Source: Piper betle
Lineage: Eukaryota > Streptophyta > Magnoliopsida > Piperales > Piperaceae
Reading direction: 5' to 3'
NCBI GenBank assembly: GCA_033002965.1
Contig: JAURVB010013270.1
Span: forward strand, 124,001-188,000
Length of the DNA stretch: 64,000 bases
The translations under genes and the position numbers were made by a program. Position 1 is the first letter of the stretch. Each line of letters begins with the position of its first letter. Under the pieces are notes generated by a model that saw only the letters and a program-made list of their open reading frames with translations, had not been told where the DNA came from and searched no databases. This document shows, in pieces, positions 44,526 to 57,423 of the stretch.

Positions 44526-47500
44526 CTTTTTTTGCTGATCCATCATGTCCATTACCAGCTAGCGAGTCTAATCCGCCATGTCCGTTATCGACTCGTGAGT
44601 CCAATCCGCCATGTCCGTTATCGGCTGGTGAGTCCAATCCCCCATGTTCGTTATCGGTTGGTGAGTCCAATCCACCATGTCCGTCATCGGTTGGTGAGTC
44701 CAATCCACCATGACCATTAATTGACTGATGGGTCAGTCCACCATGTCCATCTATTAGCTAATGGGTCAGTCCACCATATCCGTAATCGGCTGGCGAGTCC
44801 AATCCGCCATGTCCAATTTCTTAGCAGATGGGTTAGTCCATCATGTCCATTACCGGCTGGCGAGTCTAATCCGCCATATCCGTTATCGGCTACTGAGTCC
44901 AATCCACCATGTTCGTAATTGGATGGCGAGTCCAATCCGCCATGTCCAATTTATTGGCTGATCGTTCAGTCCATCATGTCCATTATCGGCTGGAGAGTCC
45001 AATCCGCCATGTTTGTTATCAACTGGTAAGTCCAATCCACCATGTCTGTTTTCGGCTGGTGAGTCCAATCCACCAAGTCCATTAGTTGGCTGATGGGTCA
45101 GTCCACCATGTCCATTTATTGGCCAATGGGTCAGTCCACCATGTCCGTAATTAGCTGGCAAGTCCAATCCGCCATGTCCAATTTATTGGCTGATGGGTTA
45201 GTCCATCATATCCATTACCGGCTGGCGAGTCCAATCCGCCATGTCCGTTATCGGGTGGTGAGTCAAATCCACCATGTCCGTAATTGGCTGGCGAGTCCAA
45301 TTCGCTATGTCTAATTTATTGGCTGATGGGTCAGTCCATTCCCGGCTGGCGAGTCCAATCCGCCATGTGCGTTATCGGCTGGGGAGTCAAATCCACCATG
45401 TCCGTAATTGGCTGGCGAGTACAATCCGCCATGTCCAATTTATTGGCTGATGGATCAATCCATCATGTCCATTATCGGCTGGCGAGCCCAATCCGCCATG
45501 TTCGTTATCGACTCGTGAGTCCAATCCGCCATGTCCGTTATCGGCTGGTGAGTCCAATCCCCCATGTTCGTTATCGGTTGGTGAGTCCAATCCACCATGT
45601 CCGTCATCGGCTGGTGAGTCCAATCCACCATGACCATTAATTGACTGATGGGTCAGTCCACCATGTCCATCTATTAGCTAATGGGTCAGTCCACCATATC
45701 CGTAATCGGCTGGCGAGTCCAATCCGCCATGTCCAATTTATTAGCAGATGAGTTAGTCTGTCATGTCCATTACCGGCTGGCGAGTCCAATCCGCCATATC
45801 CGTTATCGGCTACTGAGTCCAATCCACCATGTTCGTAATTGTATGGCGAGTCCAATCCGCCATGTCCAATTTATTGGCTGATGGTTCATTCCATCATGTC
45901 CATTGTCGGCTGGAGAGTCCAATCCGCCATGTTTGTTATCAACTGGTAAGTCCAATCCACCATGTCCGTTTTCGGCTGGTGAGTCCAATCCACCAAGTCC
46001 ATTAGTTGGCTGATGGGTCAGTCCACCATGTCCATTTATTGGCCAATGGGTCAGTCCACCATGTCCGTAATTAGCTGGCAAGTCCAATCCGCCATGTCCA
46101 ATTTATTGGCTGATGGGTTAGTCCATCATATCCATTACCGGCTGGCGAGTCCAATCCGCTATGTCTAATTTATTGGCTGATGGGTCAGTCCATTTCCGGC
46201 TGGCGAGTCCAATCCGCCATGTGCGTTATCGGCTGGGGAGTCAAATCCACCATGTCCGTAATTGGATGGCGAGTACAATCCGCCATGTCCAATTTATTGG
46301 CTGATGGATCAATCCATCATGTCCATTATCGGCTGGCGAGCCCAATCCGCCATGTTCGTTATCGACTCGTGAGTCCAATCCGCCATGTCCGTTATCGGCT
46401 GGTGAGTCCAATCCCCCATGTTCGTTATCGGTTGGTGAGTCCAATCCACCATGTCCGTCATCGGTTGGTGAGTCCAATCCACCATGACCATTAATTGACT
46501 GATGGGTCAGTCCACCATGTCCATCTATTAGCTAATGGGTCAGTCCACCATATCTGTAATCGGCTGGCGAGTCCAATCCGCCATGTCCAATTTATTAGCA
46601 GATGAGTTAGTCTGTCATGTCCATTACCGGCTGGCGAGTCCAATCCGCCATATCCGTTATCGGCTACTGAGTCCAATCCACCATGTTCGTAATTGGATGG
46701 CGAGTCCAATCCGCCATGTCCAATTTATTGGCTGATGGTTCATTCCATCATGTCCATTGTCGGCTGGAGAGTCCAATCCGCCATGTTTGTTATCAACTGG
46801 TAAGTCCAATCCACCATGTCCGTTTTCGGCTGGTGAGTCCAATCCACCAAGTCCATTAGTTGGCTGATGGGTCAGTCCACCATGTCCATTTATTGGCCAA
46901 TGGGTCAGTCCACCATGTCCGTAATTAGCTGGCAAGTCCAATCCGCCATGTCCAATTTATTGGCTGATGGGTTAGTCCATCATATCCATTACCGGCTGGC
47001 GAGTCCAATCTGCCATGTCCGTTATCGGGTGGTGAGTCAAATCCACCATGTCCGTAATTGGCTGGCGAGTCCAATCCGCTATGTCTAATTTATTGGCTGA
47101 TGGGTCAGTCCATTCCCGGCTGGCGAGTCCAATCCGCCATGTGCGTTATCGGCTGGGGAGTCAAATCCACCATGTCCGTAATTGGCTGCTGAATACAATC
47201 CGCCATGTCCAATTTATTGGCTGATGGATCAATCCATCATGTCCATTATCGGTTGGCGAGCCCAATCCGCCATGTCCATTATCGACTCGTGAGTCCAATC
47301 CGCCATGTCCGTTATCGGCTGGTGAGTCCAATCCCCCATGTTCGTTATCGGCTAGTGAGTCCAATCCACCTTGTCCATTAGTTGGCGGATCGTTCAGTCC
47401 ATCATGTCCATTATCAGCTGGAGAGTCCAATTCGCCATGTTCGTTATCAGCTGGTAAGTCCAATCCACCATGTCCATTTTTGGCTGGTGAGTCCAATCCA

Positions 47501-50500
47501 CCATGTCCATTAGTTGGCTGATGGGTCAGTCCACCATGTCCATCTATTGGTCAATGGGTCAGTCCACCATGCCCGTCATTGATTGGTTAGTCCAATCCAC
47601 CATGTCCAATTTATTGGCTGATGGGTCAATCCATCATGTCCATTATCGGCTGGCGAGTCTAATCTGCCATGTCCGTTATCGGCTGGTGTGTCCAATCCAC
47701 CATATCCGTTATCGGCTGGTGAGTCCAATCCACCATATCTAAGAGTTGGCTGATGGGTTAGTCCACCATGTCCATCTATTGGCTAATGGGTATCCCACCA
47801 TGTCCGTAATTGGCTGGCGAGTCCAATCCGCCATGTCCAATTATTGGCTGATGGGTCAGTCCATCAAGTCCATTACTGGCTGGTGAGTCCAATCTGCCAT
47901 GTCCGTTATTAGCTGGTGAGTCCAATCCACCATTTCTGTAATTGGCTAGCGAGTCCAATCCGCCATGTCCAATTTATTAGCTGATGGGTCAGTCCATCAT
48001 GTCCATTATCAGCTGGCGAGTCCAATCCACCATGTCCGTTATCGACTGGTGTGTCCAATCCACCATGTCCATTATTGGCTGATGGGGCAGTCCACCATGT
48101 CCATCGATTGGCTAATGGGTCAGTCCACCATGTCCGTAATTGGCCGGCGAGTCCATTCCTCCATGTCTAATTTATTGGCTGATGGGCCAGTCCATCTTGT
48201 CCATTACCGGCTGGCGAGTCCAATCCGCAATGTCTGTTATCGGCTGGCGAGTCCAATCAACCGTGTCCATAATTGGCTAGCGAGTCCAATCAGCCATGTC
48301 CAATTTATTGGCTGAAGGGTCAATCCATCATGTCCATTATCGGCTGGTGAGTCCAATCCCCCATGTCCGTTATCGGCTGGTGAGTCCAATCCACCATTTC
48401 CATTAGTTGGCTGATGGGTAAGTCCACCATGTCCATCTATTGGCTAATGGGTCAATCCACCATGTCCAATTTATTGGCTGGTGAGTCCAATCCACCATGT
48501 CTATAACCGACGAGCAAGTCCAATCCACCATGTCCGTTATCGGCTGGTGAGTCCAATCCACCATGTCCGTTATCGGCTGGTGAGTCCAATCCACTATGTC
48601 CATTAGTTTGTAGATGGGTCAGTCCACCATGTCCATCTATTGGCTAATGGGTCAATCCACCATGTCCGTAATTGGCTAAAGAGTCCAATCCACCATGTCT
48701 ACGAGTTGGCCGATGGGTCAGTCCACCATGTCCATCTATTGGCTAATGGGTAGTCCACCATGTCCGTAATTGGCTGGCGAGTTCAATCCGCAATGTCCAA
48801 TTATTGGCTAATGGGTCAGTCCATCAAGTCCATTACTGGCTGGCGAGTCCAATCTGCCATGTCCGTTATTAATTGTGAGTCCAATCCACTATTTCTGTAA
48901 TTGGCTAGCGAGTCCAATCCACCATGTCCAATTTATTGGCTGATGGTCAGTCCATCATGTCCATTATCAGCTAGCGAGTCCAATCCACCATGTCCACTAT
49001 CGGCTGGTGAGTCCAATCCGCCATGTCCATTAGTTGGCTGATGGGGCAGTCCACCATGTCCATAATTGGCCGGCAACTCAAATCCGCCATGTCTAATTTA
49101 TTGGCTGATGGGCCAGTCCATCTTGTCCATTATTGGCTAGCGAGTCCAATCCGCAATGTCTGTTATCGACTGGCGAGTCCAATCAACCATGTCCGTAATT
49201 GGCTGGCGAGTCCAATCGGCCATGTCCAATTTATTGGCTGATGGGTCAATCCATCTTGTCCATTATCGGCTGGTGAGTCCAATCCCCCATCTCCGTTATC
49301 GGCTGGTGAGTCCAATCCCCCATGTCCGTTATCGGCTGGTGAGTCCAATCCGCAATGTCTGTTATCGGCTGGCGAGTCCAATCAACCGTGTCCATAATTG
49401 GCTAGCGAGTCCAATCAGCCATGTCCAATTTATTGGCTGAAGGGTCAATCCATCATGTCCATTATCGGCTGGTGAGTCCAATCCCCCATGTCCGTTATCG
49501 GCTGGTGAGTCCAATCCACCATTTCCATTAGTTGGCTGATGGGTAAGTCCACCATGTCCATCTATTGGCTAATGGGTCAATCCACCATGTCCAATTTATT
49601 GGCTGGTGAGTCCAATCCACCATGTCTATAACCGATGAGCAAGTCCAATCCACCATGTCCGTTATCGGCTGGTGAGTCCAATCCACCATGTCCGTTATCG
49701 GCTGGTGAGTCCAATCCACTATGTCCATTAGTTTGTAGATGGGTCAGTCCACCATGTCCATCTATTGGCTAATGGGTCAATCCACCATGTCCGTAATTGG
49801 CTAAAGAGTCCAATCCACCATGTCTACGAGTTGGCCGATGGGTCAGTCCACCATGTCCATCTATTGGCTAATGGGTAGTCCACCATGTCCGTAATTGGCT
49901 GGCGAGTTCAATCCGCAATGTCCAATTATTGGCTAATGGGTCAGTCCATCAAGTCCATTACTGGCTGGCGAGTCCAATCTGCCATGTCCGTTATTAACTG
50001 GTGAGTCCAATCCACTATTTCTGTAATTGGCTAGCGAGTCCAATCCACCATGTCCAATTTATTGGCTGATGGTCAGTCCATCATGTCCATTATCAGCTAG
50101 CGAGTCCAATCCACCATGTCCACTATCGGCTGGTGAGTCCAATCCGCCATGTCCATTAGTTGGCTGATGGGGCAGTCCACCATGTCCATAATTGGCCGGC
50201 AACTCCAATCCGCCATGTCTAATTTATTGGCTGATGGGCCAGTCCATCTTGTCCATTATCGGCTAGCGAGTCCAATCCGCAATGTCTGTTATCGACTGGC
50301 GAGTCCAATCAACCATGTCCGTAATTGGCTGGCGAGTCCAATCAGCCATGTCCAATTTATTGGCTGATGGGTCAATCCATCTTGTCCATTATCGGCTGGT
50401 GAGTCCAATCCCCCATCTCCGTTATCGGCTGGTGAGTCCAATCCCCCATGTCCGTTATCGGCTGGTGAGTCCAATCCACCATTTCCATTAGTTGGCTGAT

Positions 50501-52269
50501 GGGTCAGTCCACCATGTCCATCTATTGGCTAATGGGTCAATCCACCATGTCCAATTTATTGGCTGGTGAGTCCAATCCACCATGTCTATAACTGACTAGC
50601 GAGTCCAATCCACCATGTCCGTTATCGGCTGGTGAGTCCAATCCACCATGTCCGTTATCGGCTGGTGAGTCCAATCCACTATGTCCATTAGTTTGTAGAT
50701 GGGTCACTCCACCATGTCCATCTATTGGCAAATGGGTCAATCCACCATGTCCGTAATTGGCTAATGAGTCCAATCCACCATGTTTATGAGTTGGCCGATG
50801 GGCAGTCCACCATGTCCATCTATTGGCTAATGGGTAGTCCACCATGTCCGTAATTGGCTGGCGAGTCCAATCTGCCATGTCCAATTATTGGCTAATGGGT
50901 CAGTCCATCAAGTCCATTACTGGCTGGCGAGTCCAATTTGCCATATCCGTTATTAGCTGGTGAGTCCAATCTACCATTTCTGTAATTGGCTAGCGAGTCC
51001 AATCCGCCATGTCCAATTTATTGGCTGATGGGTCAGTCCATCATGTCCATTATCAGCTAGCGAGTCCAATCCACCATGTCTGTTATCGGCTGGTGAGTCC
51101 AATCCGCCATGTCCATTAGTTGGCTGATGGGGCAGTCCACCATGTCCGTAATTGGCCGGCAACTCCAATCCGCCATGTCTAATTTATTGGCTGATGGGCC
51201 AGTCCATCTTGTCCATTACTGGCTGGCGAGTCCAATCCACAATGTCTGTTATCGACTGGCAAGTCCAATCAACCATGTCTGTTATTGGCTAGCGAGTCCA
51301 ATCAGCCATGTCCAATTTATTAGCTGATGAGTCAATCCATCTTGTCCATTATCGGCTGGTGAGTCCAATCCCCCATGTCCGTAATCGGCTGGTGAGTCCA
51401 ATCCCCCATGTCCGTTATCGGCTTGTGAGTCCAATCCACCATTTCCATTAGTTGGCTGATGGGTCAGTCCACCATGTCCATCTATTGGCTAATGGGTCAA
51501 TCCACCATGTACAATTTATTGGCTAGTGAGTCCAATCCACCATGTCTATTGCCGGCTAGCGAGTCCAATCTGTCATATACGTTATCGGCTGGTGAGTCCA
51601 ATCCACCATGTCTGTTATCGGCTGGTGAGTCCAATCCACTATGTCCATTAGTTTGTTGATGGATCAGTCCACCATGTCCATCTATTGGCTAATGGGCCAA
51701 TCCACCATGTCCGTAATTGGCTAGTGAATCCAATCCACCATGTCCAAATCCATCATGTCCATTATCGGCTGGCGAGTCTAATCCCCCATGTTCGTTATCG
51801 GCTGGGGAGTCCAATCCACCATGTTCGTAATTGGTTGGCAAGTCCAATCCGCCATGTCTAATTTATTGGCTGATGGGTCAATCCATGATGTCCATTATCG
51901 GCTGGCGAGTCCAATCCGCCATGTCCGTTATTGGCTGGTGAGTCCAATCCACTATGTCTTGTATCGGCTAGTGAGTCCAATCCACCATGTCCATTAGTTG
52001 GCTGATGGGTTAGTCCACCATATCCATCTATTGGCTAATGGTGAGTCCACCATGTCCGTTTTTTGCTGGCGAGTCCAATCCACAATGTCTAATTTATTGG
52101 CTGATGGGTCAGCCCATCATGTCCATTCCCGGCTGGCGAGTCCAATCCTCCATGTTCATAATTGGCTGGCGAGTCCAATCCGCCATATCCGTAATTGGTT
52201 GGCGAGTCTAATCCGCCATGTCCAATTTATTGGCTGATAGGTCAATCCATCATTTCAATTATCGGCTGG
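44526..52269 (-). repeat. Large 33-bp minisatellite array, first block
   Basis: About 7.7 kb of 33-34-bp monomers on the minus strand, homologous to the B LTR array (GGCG-gattggact-CGCC and GGTG-gattggact-CACC types). Regular 133-bp tetramers are largely scrambled. Larger duplications are visible: blocks repeat with ~854-920 bp spacing across about 44530-47160, and with ~1125 bp spacing across about 48300-50560. Many overlapping open frames on both strands result from the 33-bp (11-codon) period and I do not annotate them as genes. Confidence 0.92.
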
Positions 52270-52513
52270 TGTTATGGGTCGTAACCGTGGGGCGCCAAGG
52301 GAGCTAGGATTTGGTGGTTGGTCCTAGTCGTCCCGAGTCCAAAGCCGGTAGCTGGTGCTATCCGGGTGGTGGAACAACCTACCAGAGTGTTGGTCGGGTT
52401 GGTGTGCAATCGTGGTTCCAACGGGTGCAGGTATCGAGCATGGGTGATCCAGACGCGTGCGAGGTCGAACCGTGCCGAGAAACTGACCGGGAGCAGTGCC
52501 GGGAGTAGTACTA

Positions 52514-54299
52514 TGTAACGACCCAGCCCAAAGTGCAACGTAATGAGCTAAGTCATTTCTTTAAAATGGGTACCCCGAAAGTTAAAGATCTATAGTCCAT
52601 TCCCACTTATAAACAGGATCTTCTCCCAGTAGGTATTAGATGTGGGACTAAGTTGATGGATCTCACAATCCACCCACCTTAGGAAATTTCGTCCCCGAAA
52701 TGTCTATTCTTGGCCCGTTGCTAGCCCCAACCCACGTCCTTTCTTGCCCGTGACCGGTAGCCTAGCCAACGTTTCAAGTCTTGGCCCGTTGCTAACCCCA
52801 GCCCACTACCTTTTTTGGCCCGTGACCGGCAGCCTAGCCAACGTCCCTAGTCCATCCCACCATCTAATACGGAACCAGGTCGGCTCTGATACCATTTGTA
52901 ACAACCCAGCCCAAAGTGTAACGTAATGAGCTAAGTCATTTCTTTAAAATGGGTACCCCGAAAGTTAAAGATCTATAGTCCATTCCCACTTATAAACAGG
53001 ATCTTCTCCCAGTAGGTATTAGATGTGGGACTAAGTTGAGGGATCTCACAATAATTGTAAGAACCGTGAAAATATATGAAAATTTTTATTTCAAGACTTG
53101 AACCTAAGTATTATGAAATATTATTTTCGATGAATGGATATGGTTGGTTATCAAGTAGACCGGTCACGGTTCAACGTAAAGCCAAACCCTAACCTTAGAG
53201 AAGACGTAAGGCCAAACTCTGGCATTAGGGAAGACGAACCCAACCCTAGAGAATACTGATTCATGAACAGATGATGGGGTAAGAGAATTTAATAAAGGGA
53301 CTCGTTGAACCTAGGGAATACCTATACATGAATAGATGTGAGAATTTAATTTAGGAACTCGTTGAAGCATATATATATAGGAGGAGGGGTTTAGGGAGGA
53401 AAGGCAGTCCACTCCTTCTTGCCTCCTCTCCAGTGCCTTTCCATTGTGGTGTAAGTATTTCATACTTCTTCTTAGTTTCTTTTCCATTAGAACTCTTACA
53501 TGCATGGTTGCAACGCATAAATTCATTAGAAATACCTTGCTAAGTTGCTGGAACTTTTTGGCATAAATTGCAATAGGTCTTTGGGTGTTGAGATATTGTA
53601 TGGTTGCAAATTAGATGGCAGATATGAAATTCACGTTTGACTAGTTTCAAGAAACCCTATTTTTTTAGCCGCACTGTTCAAAATCTAATAATGGACATGT
53701 CAGAATGGAACAGACAGTCCATAAATAAATATCGGCCAATAGGGGTATGATGGAATGGACCCATCGGCTCAACCTAATACAGTGGTACGGTGGAATGGAC
53801 CCATCGGCCAATAGGGGGTACGGTGGAATGGACCCATCGGCTCAACCTAATACAGTGGTACGGTGGAATGGACCCATCGGCCAATAGGGGGGTACGGTGG
53901 AATGGACCCATCGGCTCAACCTAATAAGTGGTACAGTCGAATGGACCCATCGGCCAATAGGGGTACGGTGGAATAGACCAATCGGGTCAACCTAATAAAT
54001 GGTATCAGAGCCGACCTGGTTCCGTGTTAGATGGTGGGCTGGATTAGAAACGTTGGCTAGGCTCCCGGTCACGGGCCGGAAAGGCCGTGGGCTGGGGCTA
54101 GCAACGGGCCAAGAATAGGCATTTCGGGGACGAAATTCCCTTAATGCGGGTGGATTGTGATTTAGTCCCACATCTAATACCTACTAGGAGAAGATCCTGT
54201 TTATAAGTGGGAATGGACTAGAGATCTTTAACTTCCGGGGTACCCATTTTAAAGAGATGACTTAGCTCATTACGTTGCACTTTGGGCTGGGTCGTTACA
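52514..54299. mobile_element. Inverted TRIM composite carrying a foreign LTR fragment, TSD TACTA
   Basis: Order: antisense TRIM LTR 52514-52667, antisense long internal 52668-52896, antisense LTR 52897-53050, C-like LTR fragment 53056-53995 in sense, sense TRIM short internal 53998-54155, sense LTR 54156-54299 (11 bp missing near its start). The whole is flanked by TACTA (52509-52513, 54300-54304), and F's other LTR provides the empty site. The ends are therefore antisense and sense TRIM LTRs, like the smaller composite at 7985-8575. Confidence 0.88.
53056..53995 (+). repeat. C-like LTR fragment with its own 33-bp minisatellite
   Basis: It begins TGTAAGAACCGTG and follows the C LTR (GGTTCAAGTC-type start, GGTCGACC-like motif, TATATATAGGAGGAGG at 53369-53384). 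A 33-bp array at about 53690-53995 has monomers with GGTG or GATG-gaatggacc-CATC and a CGGCCAATAGGG linker. The LTR end is missing; TRIM internal sequence follows directly at 53998. Confidence 0.8.
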
Positions 54300-55662
54300 T
54301 ACTAGGAGCGGAGGGTGCAGATGACCGAGCACCGCGACCGAGCATGTGGGCAGCAGTACCGTGTGTGCCGAGCGAGCACGTCGGCGCGAACCAGCAAAGT
54401 GACCGATCAATGCTGGGCAGGACTATCCTGGTGTTGAGGTTGGCGGTGAGCGTCCGGGTCCGAGTGAGTCAGGATCCCGGTACTGAGTGCTGTGGGGGTC
54501 TGGAGCATGCCGAGTGCAGGTTTCGGTACCAGGGCTAGCCGGGGCGAACCAGGAGGGTTCGACCACCTGGCTAGGGTGCACCGGGGCTTTTCAGTAATTG
54601 CAGCTGGAAACTCCAAGGGTTGGGGTGATGTGAGCTGGCCAAGGAGGACCGTGGATCTGGGGGTCGACGGTGTGGATCAGTTTGGTGACATCACTAGGTT
54701 GGTGACTCATGTGGATCGAGCTGAGCCATTGATCGAAGATTGGATGGTCAGGATCCATGGGGGTGACGTGCACTATTTCCAGCCCGAAGCCTATATAAGG
54801 AGGTGCTTCATTGTGTTGAGGCAGATCAGAAAGTAGAGAAGAACAACAAGTGAGGAGTAGGAGTGTGTGGGTTCTCAGTGGGGGGGAACCACCTTGGTCG
54901 GGAAAAGGGGAACTTGGAGTCTGCTGCAGCCAGGCCGTGGGGGACGGACTGGGGCTCCAAGGCAGACTGCCGGTGTAGTCGTGGTCCGCCTTTAGACCAA
55001 GGTTCCTACCAGTGTTGTTCGGCAACCCTGCGAGGTATTGCCGAGGGTTGTGAGTGAAGTCCTGTCGAGTGAGGGTCGAGAGGCAAGGTCGTGGGGTTTG
55101 CATGTCCACGACCAGCAAGTAGTCGAGAGTAGGATTACTTGTAGTTATCCTGTATTCATACTAGTGGAATAGAGGTTGGGGAGATTTCCCGTAAAAGTGT
55201 AGTGTTTGCGTCGTGTTTGGCCACCAGTGACTGGACCGGTGATTCCGAGGTCTGGTCGTGCCGGTAATTGGGTGACCGGGACTGGGACGCATAACGCTGC
55301 TGCTTGGCGATTCCGTGTGATCGATAACTTGTTCGGTAAGAGCTAACACCCGGTAACCAGGTACCGGTATCAGGGTGCGCCAGCAATCGGGCGTGGTACC
55401 GGGACTGGGGTGTTGGTGCCCGCGTTGCCGCTTTGCGTAGCGGTCACGTGCTGCGTACGGGGGTTGGCTGGTGTTTCCAGGGAGGGAAACACGCCGCACA
55501 GGGGGAAGTCCTAGGCGAAAAATTTAGACCCAAAGGGGGACCCTGTGACAGAGGTATCAGAGCGCCTCTGGTTCGGTAGTGAGCCAAAGGTCTTGCGGGG
55601 CACAACACAGCTTTCAGAGGAAAGTCCCCACACTTTACCAGTAGCGTTACCGAGAGAGAGAG

Positions 55663-57423
55663 ATGGACACACGGGCAGAAGCTCTCAGAGAAAGAGTAGC
55701 ACGGCTGGAAGGGCTGGTAGGAGAACCTATCAGTGAAGATGGGCATACCGTCTTCGAGCGATTGCAGTTCCTGACGGAAGGGGTCCGGGACTTGAGCACT
55801 CGGGTGAATGACATACCCGTGGCCAGCCTTGCACGAGAGCAGGAGACTGCGGGGATGCTTGGAGGTCTCCGGGATGCACTAGAAGCTTTATATACAGATG
55901 TTGCTCTGTTGAAGCAGGTAGTAGGAGGACATCCTCAACCCGGTGGGGTTGACCGTGCAGCCGAAGGAATACTCGATCCCAGGAAGGCTCAAGGTGCCGG
56001 AGCCAATGAAGTTTGAGGGAGCTAGGTCGGCCAAGGACCTAGAAAACTTCATCTGGGATATGCAAGAGTACTTCGTTGCTGCGAACATACCCGAAGAGCG
56101 CCAGGTTTCTATGGCCAGCATGTTCCTGTTGGGGGATGCCAAGTTATGGTATCAGGACTCGCACCAAGGAGGATCGTAAGTGCTGGTCGACCCCGAATGG
56201 AGACCTGGGATTCCTTGAAAGCAAGAGCTTCGGGAGCAGTTCTTGCCCATCCAACACTACATGGGTGGCAAGGGACAAACTCAAGAGATTTGAGACAGTC
56301 CGGAACGGTGAGAGAGTACGTCAAGGAGTTCAGTTCTTGTCTCCTAGACATCAAAAATATGTCGGAGGAGGACAAGTTATTTAATTTTATTTCAGGTTTG
56401 CAACCTTGGGCTCAGACGGAGCTGAGGCGGCAGAAAGTCCGGGATTTACCTGCAGCTTTGGTGGCTGCCGATGCATTGGTGGACTTCAAGCATGCTGGGG
56501 CCTCGGGAGATGATGGCCCGAGTGTGAATTTCCAGGGAGGCAAAGGCAAAAACAGCCAACGGGATGGCAGGAGGCCATTCCGGCCAAAGGAGGGGAGCAG
56601 GGATCGCGTGCCGGGTGTGCCGGCATCCGGGTGCTTTCTGTGCGGTGGACCGCATCGGGCACGGGAGTGTCCGAACCGTGTCAAGGTGAGTGCTATGGTA
56701 GCTGATGCAGACCAAGTCCAAGAGGAGGAGCCTCTTGCCCGAGCGTCTACCCTTCAGATACTCGGGGTGTTGCGTGCTGGACGTGCAGCTTCTGAGGGAG
56801 CTGGCCTGATGTACGTTCCATGTGTAGTGAACGGGAGAGCAGTTTCAGCCCTAGTAGACACAGGTGCTACGCACAATTTCATCTCCAAAGGGATGGCATT
56901 GGAGCTAGGGTTGAAGACCAGGATCGATACCGGCAAGATGAAGGCAGTGAACTCACAGGCGAAACAGGTCGAGGGCATAGCGAGAGATGTCCCGATCCGC
57001 TTGGGGGAGTATGAAGGCCGAGTGGATTTGACGGTCGTCGTGCTAGACGATTTCGATCTAATACTCGGTAATCCTTTCATGCGTTCTGCCGGAGTTGGAG
57101 TGTTTCCACAGCTGGGAGGTGTTCTGATTACGGATAAGGCAGGTGCAAGCTTTGTTCGTAGCCAGAAGGGACCTTCTGGGGTCAAGTGCAGCACTGTCAG
57201 GGAGGAGCATGTGTCAGCAATGCAGGTGGCTCGAGAGTGCACGGGGGCCTTGACTGATCTTGCAGGAATGGGTGAGATCCGACCGGACCATGTGGTGGTG
57301 GTGGTGGTGGCGGATTTGCGGGTGGATGAGCAGTCTACCGAGTTGCCAAAGGAGTCTCCCGAGAGAACGATCATTCACCAGATCGAGTTGGTGCCAGGGA
57401 GGGTACCAGCGCCGGCACACTAG
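55663..57423 (+). pseudogene. Element F gag and aspartic protease, frameshifted
   Basis: Gag begins MDTRAEALRERVARLEGLVG (heptad-like, probable coiled coil). It shifts frame near 55950 into LKVPEPMKFEGARSAKDLENF...WDMQEYFVAANIPEERQVSMASMFLLGDAKLWYQ, the conserved gypsy capsid signature. It shifts again near 56160 and twice more around 56210-56290. From about 56290 one frame runs through VREYVKEFSS, LFNFISGLQPWAQTEL, a CCHC knuckle CFLCGGPHRARECP and the protease ALVDTGATHNFIS to GNPFMR. It ends at IELVPGRVPAPAH with a stop at 57421, where RT would normally begin. The capsid and protease style resembles chromoviruses of the Galadriel/Reina/CRM group rather than A; I cannot resolve the clade. 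As it stands it cannot give full-length Gag. Confidence 0.85.

Larger units (their letters stand above)
52270..55550 (+). repeat. 5' LTR of element F (split by TRIM composite)
   Basis: TGTTATGGGTCGTAACC to CCCTGTGACA, about 1490 bp without the insertion at 52514-54299. A TATA box TATATAAG lies at 54792-54799. The 3' LTR has the uninterrupted TAGTACTAGGAG site. Confidence 0.92.

Noticed and set aside
44512..52237. Many 60-118-residue open frames on both strands (repeats such as NGHGGLDSPAD and RYRLVSPIHHV)
   Set aside because: The 33-bp period equals 11 codons, so frames stay open by repetition. They overlap on both strands, shift with the 133-bp units and have no start context or domain.
54492..54836. 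114-residue frame present twice (also 59630-59974), suggesting a conserved gene
   Set aside because: The two copies are the F LTR pair, so the identity reflects the LTR and not coding constraint. The frame crosses the TATA box.
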